Below, piece by piece: positions 22,462-28,568 of a DNA stretch of 28,568 nt. The stretch lies in the IMG/VR virus record IMGVR_UViG_3300044949_000436, positions 1 to 28,568 of that record. One strand, written 5' to 3'. This stretch comes from a virus. The stretch's first letter is position 1, and each line of letters starts with the position of its first letter. Below the pieces are notes generated by a model, which saw nothing but the letters and a program-made list of their open reading frames with translations, did not search any database and had not been told where the DNA came from. The position numbers were made by a program, and so were the translations under genes.

Positions 22462-23099
22462 GCGCTGTGCCTTCCAATAAAGTTTATTTAGAGGACTGCA
22501 CTGAGGCATTAAAGCGTTTTAGCGATGGGTATTTTGATATTGCAGTAGTAGACCCACCTTATGGAATTGGAGCTAACAAAATGCAACTTGGTAACGGCAA
22601 GAAGAAGATTTATAGAGGAGAAGCCGATTGGGATAACGCAATACCTACTGCTGAATATTGGGAGCAGTTGTTTAGGGTATCAAAAAATCAAATTGTTTGG
22701 GGTGGCAATTATATGACTGAATATCTGAAGCCGACAAGTGCTTGGTTATTTTGGGATAAAGGAACAGGAGAAAATGACTTTGCAGACGGTGAATTGGCTT
22801 GGACAAGCTACAATGGAGCATTACGCAAAATAACCAAGAGTTGGGTAGGTGCGAACGCAAAAGACGGCTTGGAACGAATACACCCAACGCAGAAGCCAAT
22901 TTACTTGTATGACTGGATATTTAACCGATTTGCAAAGGAAGGCAATTTGATTTTAGATACACACGTAGGAAGCGGAAGCAGTAGGATTGCAGCACACAAG
23001 AACAAGTTGCATTTTGTGGGATTTGAAATAGATAAGGGCTACTTTGAAGCGCAGGAAAAACGCTTTAATGCCGTAATTTCACAACAAACTTTATTTTAA
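22407..23099 (+). CDS. DNA adenine methyltransferase (beta-class, DPPY)
   Basis: 230 aa. Motif IV is DPPYGIG (residues 49-55), motif I is THVGSGSS (~185-192), and HPTQKP precedes motif I: a DPPY-type N6-adenine methyltransferase of beta order. The only ATG (22407) lies inside repeat element C, so residues 1-17 (MTDVYLKTESPNDAKPV) are translated repeat. The family-like part begins at about residue 20 (PSNKVYLEDCTEALKRF). The upstream element may thus donate the start codon, or a GTG at 22467 may be used. No endonuclease partner is seen; likely role is anti-restriction or regulation. Confidence 0.88.
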   Translation: MTDVYLKTESPNDAKPVLCAVPSNKVYLEDCTEALKRFSDGYFDIAVVDPPYGIGANKMQLGNGKKKIYRGEADWDNAIPTAEYWEQLFRVSKNQIVWGGNYMTEYLKPTSAWLFWDKGTGENDFADGELAWTSYNGALRKITKSWVGANAKDGLERIHPTQKPIYLYDWIFNRFAKEGNLILDTHVGSGSSRIAAHKNKLHFVGFEIDKGYFEAQEKRFNAVISQQTLF

Positions 23100-23117
23100 A
23101 ACGCTGTGGCATTGCGC

Positions 23118-23210
23118 ATAACGGTGGCAATTGGCGAAGTAAAAGCCTTGCACTACCGTTGATGTTTAGCACGATGCCCAATGGCTTTTATTTTGCCAAT
23201 TGCGTGTTAT
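23118..23210 (+). repeat. Element D: attC-like inverted repeat
   Basis: Left arm ATAACGGTGGCAATTGGC, then on to AAAAGCC (23118-23147). The right arm is GGCTTTTATTTTGCCAATTG then CGTGTTAT (23183-23210). The arms pair over ~24 bp with few mismatches. The 35-nt loop shares CCTTGCACTAC with element A, so A and D are homologous, not merely similar hairpins. Confidence 0.75.
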
Positions 23211-23253
23211 CGGCTGCCCTTCTTTCGGAATTAATATTAACAATTTAAAATAA

Positions 23254-23823
<570 letters not shown>

Positions 23824-23858
23824 GGTTGCCGATAACTCCCCGCTAAGTCTCACTCAGT

Positions 23859-23892
23859 CATCCATAACATTCCAATACGGTTATTATGGATG
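23859..23892. terminator. Hairpin between convergent operons
   Basis: CATCCATAA (23859-23867) and TTATGGATG (23884-23892) form a 9-bp stem with a 16-nt loop between the plus exonuclease stop and the minus spanin-like stop. There is no T-run, so termination is inferred from position; it could also be a decayed repeat of the cassette family. Confidence 0.4.
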
Positions 23893-23900
23893 ATAAATGG

Positions 23901-24281
23901 CTACCTAAACCAAAGCACCACAAGCACTAGTACCAAGAACGTATAAACCCACCAAGGCACGGATGTTGATTCTTTCACTTCAATAATGCGCACGGGTACT
24001 TTGCGTTCTAGGACTACTGTATCACCTGCGCATTTACCGTACACGTAGATAGAGTCCTGATGGCGTATAACCTGCACGGTTAGCCTATCGCGGTTGACAA
24101 TGAATGTGTCGTAAGTATTCATTACCTGCATGGTGTCAATACTAACGCTTTGCGTTATTACCGTGTCAATGATTTTAACGCTATCTACGCGCACCAATTC
24201 TGGGTGATTGCGGATTAATCGCTCTAGTCTCTTTTGAGGCGTGCAGGAGGCTAGGAGTAGTAATAGGATTAAGTATCTCAT
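23901..24281 (-). CDS. Unimolecular-spanin-like lipoprotein
   Basis: 126 aa. The N-terminus MRYLILLLLLASC has a lipobox LASC with Cys13, predicting an outer-membrane lipid anchor. The C-terminus (PWWVYTFLVLVLVVLWFR) is a single inner-membrane helix. The stretch between is periplasmic and beta-rich (SVKIIDTVITQSVSIDTMQV). Lipid anchor plus C-terminal helix is the layout of u-spanins, which fuse inner and outer membranes in the last step of lysis. It follows the holin gene with ATGA coupling and completes the lysis cassette. The role is inferred from topology and position. Confidence 0.72.
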   Translation of the reverse strand: MRYLILLLLLASCTPQKRLERLIRNHPELVRVDSVKIIDTVITQSVSIDTMQVMNTYDTFIVNRDRLTVQVIRHQDSIYVYGKCAGDTVVLERKVPVRIIEVKESTSVPWWVYTFLVLVLVVLWFR

Positions 24282-24505
24282 TTCCTTCTCAAATCAATAA
24301 TATTCTGCACGGTGATGATACCTAAAAGCAGCAATACAAAACACAGGTCGATTAGGACTATATCAACTACCACAGTAGTATCAACAAACCGATAGTGCAG
24401 GTACACTACACAGGTCATAAGCACGAACGCGGATAGCTTACGCGCTGAGAACCCCTGCGGTGAGTTCTCGAATGACTTTATCAATGAGTTAAATAGTTCC
24501 TTCAT
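24278..24505 (-). CDS. Holin candidate, 75 aa
   Basis: Two hydrophobic segments, ~24-40 (LSAFVLMTCVVYLHYRF) and ~47-68 (VDIVLIDLCFVLLLLGIIT), with a charged C-terminus (DLRRK) and an amphipathic N-terminus (FSARKLSAF). Small size, hairpin topology and its place between endolysin and spanin-like genes, coupled by ATGA to both, are as expected for a phage holin that triggers lysis by forming inner-membrane lesions. Confidence 0.7.
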   Translation of the reverse strand: MKELFNSLIKSFENSPQGFSARKLSAFVLMTCVVYLHYRFVDTTVVVDIVLIDLCFVLLLLGIITVQNIIDLRRK

Positions 24506-24954
24506 CCTAGTATGTTTACAAATGTGGCAAACCCAACACCGCGTGTGCGCTTATACACTCCGCCTCCGTTGGATTGACTGCCGTTATTATTAGGCGAGGT
24601 GTTGCCCTCGATGCACTCAAAGGTAGTCTTAGTTACCCACCGCACGAATATTCCCGTATGGTCGTGTTTACCGTCGTGATTCCAGTCGAATAGAACTATG
24701 TCGCCTTCCTTCGGTGTGGTGGTTATCCATCCGTTCTGCTTGGCGCGGTGGTACATGGTAGGTACGTAATGGAATCCTTCGTCGGTGTCAATCTTAGGTA
24801 GTGAGTGTCCCGCGAAGTGATAACAGTACGATACGAACTGAGCGCACCACGCGACGTTATTCATGCCGTACCATTCACCGAATTGGTTCTTGTTGTTCGC
24901 TCCTTCGGTATAACCGATGTGCGAGGCTGCAACTTTGATTATATCACTTCTCAT
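24502..24954 (-). CDS. CHAP-domain endolysin
   Basis: 150 aa. CHAP-type active-site residues are visible: Cys37 in VAWCAQFVSYCY, His99 in DHTGIFV, and Glu116/Asn118 in IEGNTS. DWNHDGKHDH just before His99 has the look of a Ca2+-binding loop. The product would cleave peptidoglycan as an amidase or endopeptidase. There is no N-terminal signal and no cell-wall-binding domain, usual for Gram-negative phages relying on a holin. It is followed by the holin and spanin-like genes, each coupled by ATGA. The start overlaps the upstream gene by 11 nt. Confidence 0.9.
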   Translation of the reverse strand: MRSDIIKVAASHIGYTEGANNKNQFGEWYGMNNVAWCAQFVSYCYHFAGHSLPKIDTDEGFHYVPTMYHRAKQNGWITTTPKEGDIVLFDWNHDGKHDHTGIFVRWVTKTTFECIEGNTSPNNNGSQSNGGGVYKRTRGVGFATFVNILG

Positions 24955-25156
24955 GCTTAGGATGTTGAAGGTATAAGGTTAGGTGATGGATAGCCTTTTG
25001 AATGTCTTCCACAGGTGTCTGATGCTTACGGTTAGCGCGTAGGATATATTCTACTGCAGATGCAAGGTTGTGGTTTTGGTCAAGCTCAAAGTCTATCAGA
25101 ACGTCCTGTGCTGTGATTCCTTTGTACTTCCCGATATAGTATTCAGGTGTTTTCAT
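24944..25156 (-). CDS. DUF3310-like protein, 70 aa
   Basis: The sequence MKTPEYYIGKYKGITAQDVL, LIDFELDQNHNLASAVEYIL and RANRKHQTPVEDIQKAIHHL matches the DUF3310 pattern: a PxYY start, then 'F.l..n..sAveYilRa.rKh.....DI.KA..hL'. DUF3310 proteins are common in phage genomes; some databases call them nucleotide-kinase-like without strong evidence. Its start overlaps the upstream stop by ATGA. The function is not established. Confidence 0.78.
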   Translation of the reverse strand: MKTPEYYIGKYKGITAQDVLIDFELDQNHNLASAVEYILRANRKHQTPVEDIQKAIHHLTLYLQHPKHEK

Positions 25157-25428
25157 CGTCTAGTCGTTTTGCGTTTAGATCGCGTCAGCACCTTGTTGTT
25201 AAGTACAATTAACGCTTGAAGCATTTTCTGTTCTACTTCGGCACAGGCGTTTTCAATGTCATATATCGGCATAGGTGATTCAAAACAATCACCATGAATA
25301 TCCCACACGTATGTGCCACCCTCGGGGTCTTTAACATTAACCTGTGCGAGTTTGGCAATGGCGAAGATGCTCCACCGTTGCAGCACGATGCCACCTTTAT
25401 CGTCTAGCAGTTTTAGTCCTATTCTCAT
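25153..25428 (-). CDS. Hypothetical protein, 91 aa
   Basis: The N-terminus (MRIGLKLLDDKGGIVLQRWS) reads as beta strands and the C-terminus is an Arg/Lys-rich tail (LTRSKRKTTRR). An aromatic, acidic centre (TYVWDIHGDCFESPMP) and a helix (CAEVEQKMLQALIVLNNK) lie between. It overlaps the exonuclease gene by 32 nt and the DUF3310-like gene by ATGA. No family is recognised. Confidence 0.5.
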   Translation of the reverse strand: MRIGLKLLDDKGGIVLQRWSIFAIAKLAQVNVKDPEGGTYVWDIHGDCFESPMPIYDIENACAEVEQKMLQALIVLNNKVLTRSKRKTTRR

Positions 25429-26161
25429 TTTTCATTTTGTTATACGTTGATTCGGGAACACTCCATGATGTACCGCATGACTGGCAGCGTAATATAACCT
25501 TGATGCCTGATGAAACGGTCATACGTCTATCGTGAAGTATTGCATGGTCGCTTCCACATTCAGGGCAATCGGTACGGTCTTGTGATACTCGGGTAACAGG
25601 CTTAAGATACGGCTGCATTACTTTGTGCACTCGTTCGAGTTCTAACACGTCTTTTTTACAATAGGTCACCATGTCACGCATTGCGCGTTTATTGCCTTTG
25701 AGGGTGATGTCTAACCACCATTGAAATTCTGTTTTCAGTTTCCCATGTCCGCCTGTGAATTTGCTGATGTAGTCTAAGCGGTTTGAGTTGAATTTAAACT
25801 GACCGCGTGACACCTTAAGAGTATCGACGATAGGTAAGGAGTGCGGGAATTTAACGCGATGGAATAACGCCCGTGTACGAATCCAAGGCAGGTCGAAACG
25901 CGCACCGTTATGCGCGATGATTTCAGTTGCGCTGCCGCAAATCTTAGCTAGAGTTTTGACTAGTTCTTTGTCGGACTTATTGTTGTCCCATGTTGCGGAA
26001 TAGACTTTGCTTTGTCCTTCCCATTTCCAACACGCGCAGATGATGGCACGTTCTTGTACTATGTTCTCGTAACCGATGGAAACTTTATGGCCTGTCTGCC
26101 AAAACACGCCTATATTCGGTGATACTTCAATGTCGATGTATAAGCGTTTTCTTTCGTTCAT
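25397..26161 (-). CDS. RNase H-like DNA exonuclease with C-terminal zinc ribbon
   Basis: 254 aa. Exo I: Asp10-x-Glu12 in YIDIEVSP. Exo II-like: EIIAHNGARFDLPWI. A VDTLKVSRGQF block follows, and MVTYCKKDVLELERVHKVM provides the final Asp: the DEDD (YprB/DnaQ-like) exonuclease order. The C-terminus has a CPECG...CQSCG zinc ribbon (Cys199, 202, 226, 229). It is probably a 3'-5' exonuclease on phage or host nucleic acid; the zinc ribbon may give substrate binding. Its place inside the lysis/tail part is unusual for a replication enzyme. Confidence 0.82.
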   Translation of the reverse strand: MNERKRLYIDIEVSPNIGVFWQTGHKVSIGYENIVQERAIICACWKWEGQSKVYSATWDNNKSDKELVKTLAKICGSATEIIAHNGARFDLPWIRTRALFHRVKFPHSLPIVDTLKVSRGQFKFNSNRLDYISKFTGGHGKLKTEFQWWLDITLKGNKRAMRDMVTYCKKDVLELERVHKVMQPYLKPVTRVSQDRTDCPECGSDHAILHDRRMTVSSGIKVILRCQSCGTSWSVPESTYNKMKNENRTKTARR

Positions 26162-26181
26162 TGTCTTGGCATTAGTGTTCT

Positions 26182-26451
26182 TTACCCTACAAATAGATGT
26201 TTAATCCAAGCGAACAGTCCGCCTCCCGAAGCCCCTGCGGCTGCGGCAAAGCCGATAACTTTAGCCCGTTCAACCTTCTGCGCTTGGATGTATTCCTGAT
26301 GTTCGTTAACTGTGTCAATCATTCCCTTATCGCCGTATTCCTTATCTCCGATTAACTTCCGTTCGACCCGTTGCAGCCTTACCGCGTTGTGTTGCTGACC
26401 GCGTTTGATTTCCGCCAGTTCAGCTATGATGATGTCGATTTTTTCGCTCAT
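26182..26451 (-). CDS. Coiled-coil protein with C-terminal membrane helix, 89 aa
   Basis: MSEKIDIIIAELAEIKRGQQ, then ...NAVRLQRVERKLIGD: a heptad-like N-terminal helix. A charged middle (DKGMIDTVNEHQEYIQAQK) and a Gly/Ala-rich hydrophobic end (VIGFAAAAGASGGGLFAWIK, ~65-85) follow. The pattern resembles XhlA-type phage haemolysin/holin-accessory proteins. It is coupled by ATGA to the upstream gene. A lysis-accessory role is possible but unproven, as it is separated from the lysis cassette by three genes. Confidence 0.56.
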   Translation of the reverse strand: MSEKIDIIIAELAEIKRGQQHNAVRLQRVERKLIGDKEYGDKGMIDTVNEHQEYIQAQKVERAKVIGFAAAAGASGGGLFAWIKHLFVG

Positions 26452-26675
26452 GCCACGTACTTTTTCAGTTCGTTATTTACCCATGCGTCAATATCGGAAT
26501 CTTCCCAAGTATTTGAGTAGGTAAACCCGTCGAGGGTAACACTAAACGATGCGGAATCAACTGATAGTAACACATCAACTGAGCAGGTTTTTTCTGCGAT
26601 GTTGTCCACTACTTTAGTGATGCGAACGGTAGGGTCAGTTATTTGCGTTTTAAATTGGTCAAAAGAATATATCAT
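26448..26675 (-). CDS. Small structural-like protein, 75 aa
   Basis: Starts MIYSFDQFKTQITDPTVRIT; the rest is beta-rich (TCSVDVLLSVDSASFSVTLD) with an acidic end (WEDSDIDAWVNNELKKYVA). It is coupled by ATGA on both sides between a tail completion-like gene and a coiled-coil gene. This position suggests a virion-assembly role. No motif is recognised. Confidence 0.52.
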   Translation of the reverse strand: MIYSFDQFKTQITDPTVRITKVVDNIAEKTCSVDVLLSVDSASFSVTLDGFTYSNTWEDSDIDAWVNNELKKYVA

Positions 26676-28153
26676 AATCCTAAATCTGAGAGTGAGAAAA
26701 TTCGGCAGTACATATAGTTGTTCGTTGTTGTCTTACCAACCTGTGCTATACCTCCTGCTGTTGTTGCTCCTGTTGCTAATACCCTAAATGCACTTGTAGT
26801 TGTGTCAGGCGATGTGGTGCTTGTCCACATGGACGCAAAAGAAATGTTGAAAGGCGTGTAGTTCAGCATACCACCTGAGTTGCCGTAGTTCATTATACTT
26901 TGCGCCTGTTGAACGTTCGGAATGTGCCAGTCGGTGAATCCTCCTTGGTTAGAAGATAAAGCTGCGTCAATAGAATTGTTCCAGTTGGCGGTTGTAGCGG
27001 GGTTGTACCACATCAATCGACGCGACCAGTCAACTATTATTCCATTGGAATATGTCTGACCGCCTAATGTATCTGTGAATCGGTTTGAGTTGCCGTAAGG
27101 GTTTTGCGCAGACAATACAACGAATGACAATAATGAACCTTGCTCGATGTCTCCATCGTCGCCAGTACGGTAGGATATTGTCTGACCTGTTTTAATGTCC
27201 AATAACGCGGTTAAGTTATCCTTTTGGGTAAAGGTTAGCCCATCGTCAACATCGTTCAACTGAGAAGCTGATAACGCGGGAATAAGTGTTGCGCTAAAGT
27301 TTATACCTGCCGCCTTGCTCGAAGTGGTGTTATCCGTGTCGGTGAATGTGATGTCGTTAACCGTAACGTTGCCACCAATGATAGGTGACACAAGCCCTGA
27401 GCCTATTGTGGTGTTAGCTGAGTTCTTGACCGTTGCTGTTACATCATTAAGAGTGATGATGGTACTAACATCGGGGTCAATGAAATATGAAACTTCCTGC
27501 CCGTCTTCGTCTCTTACATACACTTCGATTTCACCACAACCTCCGCCTTCACAAAACGCCGCTTCCAAGTCCAGTTCCTGTTGTTCGGTTAGGTTGTCGA
27601 GTACGGATGTGTCAGAGAAATCATACGTTGGTAAGATACATTCATTTAGTTGATCGGTTGTTAACTGATTAAGTAATACCTCACACGCATCCTGTGGTGT
27701 TTGCGTTTCAAGAGGTATCTCACAAAGCCCATACGATGCGACTTCTACTTGCAAATCCATAACACACCCTGCACATTTATCGAGGAATGCGTTATTTATC
27801 GGTGTTATTGTCGGGTCACTCAACACATCAACGTCAACATCACTACCGTCTTTGAAATATCGGTAGATATCGTTGAGTATTAAGTCCGCATCCGACACGA
27901 TTGTGTTCACGTTGTTGCGCGATTGCATTATTTGGTCAGCGCAATAGATGCGAATGGTGAATGTGTTGATGTTTTCACCTACTACTTTACTAACTGGCAC
28001 TACATAGATGAAAGGAAATAGGTTATCTGTTGCCTCGAAGTCACCTATCTGTTCTTCAAAGTCAAAGCCATAACGCTTAATCTGATAGTGAAGGTCACAG
28101 AAATCCTTGATTTTTTTCAGTAGCTTGATATATGATACGCTGATAGCTGCCAT
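26672..28153 (-). CDS. Tail completion-like protein fused to a DUF1566-like domain
   Basis: 493 aa. Residues 1-170 (SYIKLLKKIKDFCDLHYQIK, then INTFTIRIYCADQIM and IVSDADLILNDIYRY) match a short tail-completion-like family I have seen in Bacteroidota phages, which normally ends near CEIPLE. Here it continues: residues ~195-340 are beta-rich and Thr/Asn-rich, and ~370-493 (SRRLMWYNPATTANWNNSID, TDWHIPNVQQAQSI, ASMWTSTTSP) match DUF1566/Lcl-like domains with a C-type-lectin-like look. The fusion suggests that a neck or tail part carries a ligand-binding head. The stop and start overlap neighbours by 1-4 nt. Confidence 0.66.
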   Translation of the reverse strand: MAAISVSYIKLLKKIKDFCDLHYQIKRYGFDFEEQIGDFEATDNLFPFIYVVPVSKVVGENINTFTIRIYCADQIMQSRNNVNTIVSDADLILNDIYRYFKDGSDVDVDVLSDPTITPINNAFLDKCAGCVMDLQVEVASYGLCEIPLETQTPQDACEVLLNQLTTDQLNECILPTYDFSDTSVLDNLTEQQELDLEAAFCEGGGCGEIEVYVRDEDGQEVSYFIDPDVSTIITLNDVTATVKNSANTTIGSGLVSPIIGGNVTVNDITFTDTDNTTSSKAAGINFSATLIPALSASQLNDVDDGLTFTQKDNLTALLDIKTGQTISYRTGDDGDIEQGSLLSFVVLSAQNPYGNSNRFTDTLGGQTYSNGIIVDWSRRLMWYNPATTANWNNSIDAALSSNQGGFTDWHIPNVQQAQSIMNYGNSGGMLNYTPFNISFASMWTSTTSPDTTTSAFRVLATGATTAGGIAQVGKTTTNNYMYCRIFSLSDLGL

Positions 28154-28568
28154 TAGATGAACATGAAGTCAGATTCATAATTTCCGTGAGTTGTGTCGGT
28201 AGCTTTTATGTCGCTATCGCGGTTATTTTCGGATGTAAAATTTGCGAATAGCGATTTATTTTCCTGCAGATATTTTATCACACGGTTCGTGTAGAACTCA
28301 GCCTTTTGATTGTACTGACGCATGGCGAATGATAACTCAGAGGCTTCCACGCCTTCGGAATTTTCCCCGCTTTCGCGCTGAATACCTTTGTTTGTTATCT
28401 TACGTGATAGCGCATAAGACGCATCAGCGGCAGCCCTCCACGCGATGACCATTTGAATCTTACCAACTAGCACTTGCTCGTTAGATGATAGCGTTTGCGC
28501 ATTGTATTTGGTAAGTAAGTCCGTATAGAAATACGTTCCAAGTAACGATTGCGCCCACATATCGGAGG
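28153..28568 (-). CDS. Head-tail connector-like protein (DUF6712-like), 5' part missing
   Basis: At least 135 aa; the frame stays open to the window edge (Ser-Asp before the first Met), so the gene is probably cut. AQSLLGTYFYTDLLTKYNAQ, then VGKIQMVIAWRAAADASYAL and YNQKAEFYTNRVIKYLQENK resemble the helical connector/adaptor proteins (DUF6712 type) that sit between portal/capsid and tail-completion genes in Bacteroidota phages. This agrees with the tail completion-like gene next to it. Head genes probably lie beyond this edge. Confidence 0.58.
   Translation of the reverse strand, partial: SDMWAQSLLGTYFYTDLLTKYNAQTLSSNEQVLVGKIQMVIAWRAAADASYALSRKITNKGIQRESGENSEGVEASELSFAMRQYNQKAEFYTNRVIKYLQENKSLFANFTSENNRDSDIKATDTTHGNYESDFMFI

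Noticed and set aside
23118-23210. Simple terminator after the methyltransferase
   Set aside because: The stem is long, has a conserved loop shared with element A and no T-run; the cassette-site reading explains more.
26672-26900. Diversity-generating retroelement variable region
   Set aside because: No reverse transcriptase or template repeat is seen in the window; kept only as a check to make.

Overview
This window is part of a tailed-phage genome (or prophage/metagenomic phage contig) whose host is most likely a member of the Bacteroidota. Three things point there: a TAnnTTTG-type -7 promoter box in the one clear divergent promoter region, a DUF3127-like OB-fold protein, and terminase, sigma-like and tail proteins of a style I associate with Bacteroidota phages. 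Both edges cut genes: a glycosyltransferase-like gene at 1-205 and a head-tail connector-like gene at 28153-28568. The genome is therefore incomplete. No portal, major capsid protein or protease is visible, and I saw no integrase or tRNA.

Layout. (1) 1-9520, minus strand: the packaging genes (small and large terminase) lead directly into tail genes, namely a tail/baseplate protein, a 980-aa protein with a repeat-rich putative beta-helix tail, a 405-aa structural protein, a tape measure protein, a gp10-like protein and a glycosyltransferase start. (2) 9520-10833, minus: a tiny lipoprotein, a 71-aa protein, a sigma-like factor that may switch on the late genes, and small proteins. (3) 10834-11156: an iteron field of TGCAACC boxes, five of them at exact 11-bp spacing, which is a candidate replication origin. 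It lies immediately beyond a prim-pol/DUF3987 replication protein (11157-13322). (4) 13319-16268, minus: the rest of the replication/metabolism operon, with a PAPS-reductase-like protein, a VRR-NUC-like nuclease, an HTH protein and a DUF3127 OB-fold protein. (5) 16269-16453: divergent promoters with a palindromic operator candidate. (6) 16454-20961, plus strand: a Rad52-like annealing protein and a YqaJ exonuclease (a recombination pair), a strong terminator, small hypothetical genes and HTH proteins. (7) 20962-23836, plus: an AT-rich accessory block of two DNA methyltransferases, a 63-aa protein and a DEDD exonuclease, separated by large imperfect inverted repeats. (8) 23901-28568, minus: a lysis cassette (CHAP endolysin, holin, unimolecular-spanin-like lipoprotein), a DUF3310-like protein, a zinc-ribbon exonuclease, and tail completion/connector proteins.

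The most unusual part is block 7. The repeats have the 5'-AAC...GTT-3' polarity of integron attC sites. In addition, the two ends of each cassette are complementary to each other, as expected for elements that once circularised, and three cassettes carry the same dinucleotide mismatch at the same position. This looks like an integron-type (CALIN-like, integrase-less) cassette array carried by a phage.

Most genes overlap their neighbours by ATGA, TAATG or a similar short overlap. I used this coupling to correct several starts and to recognise genes too short for routine ORF calling (the 48-aa lipoprotein at 9520, and the genes at 13319, 19255 and 19679). Function assignments come from motifs read by eye; no database search was possible.
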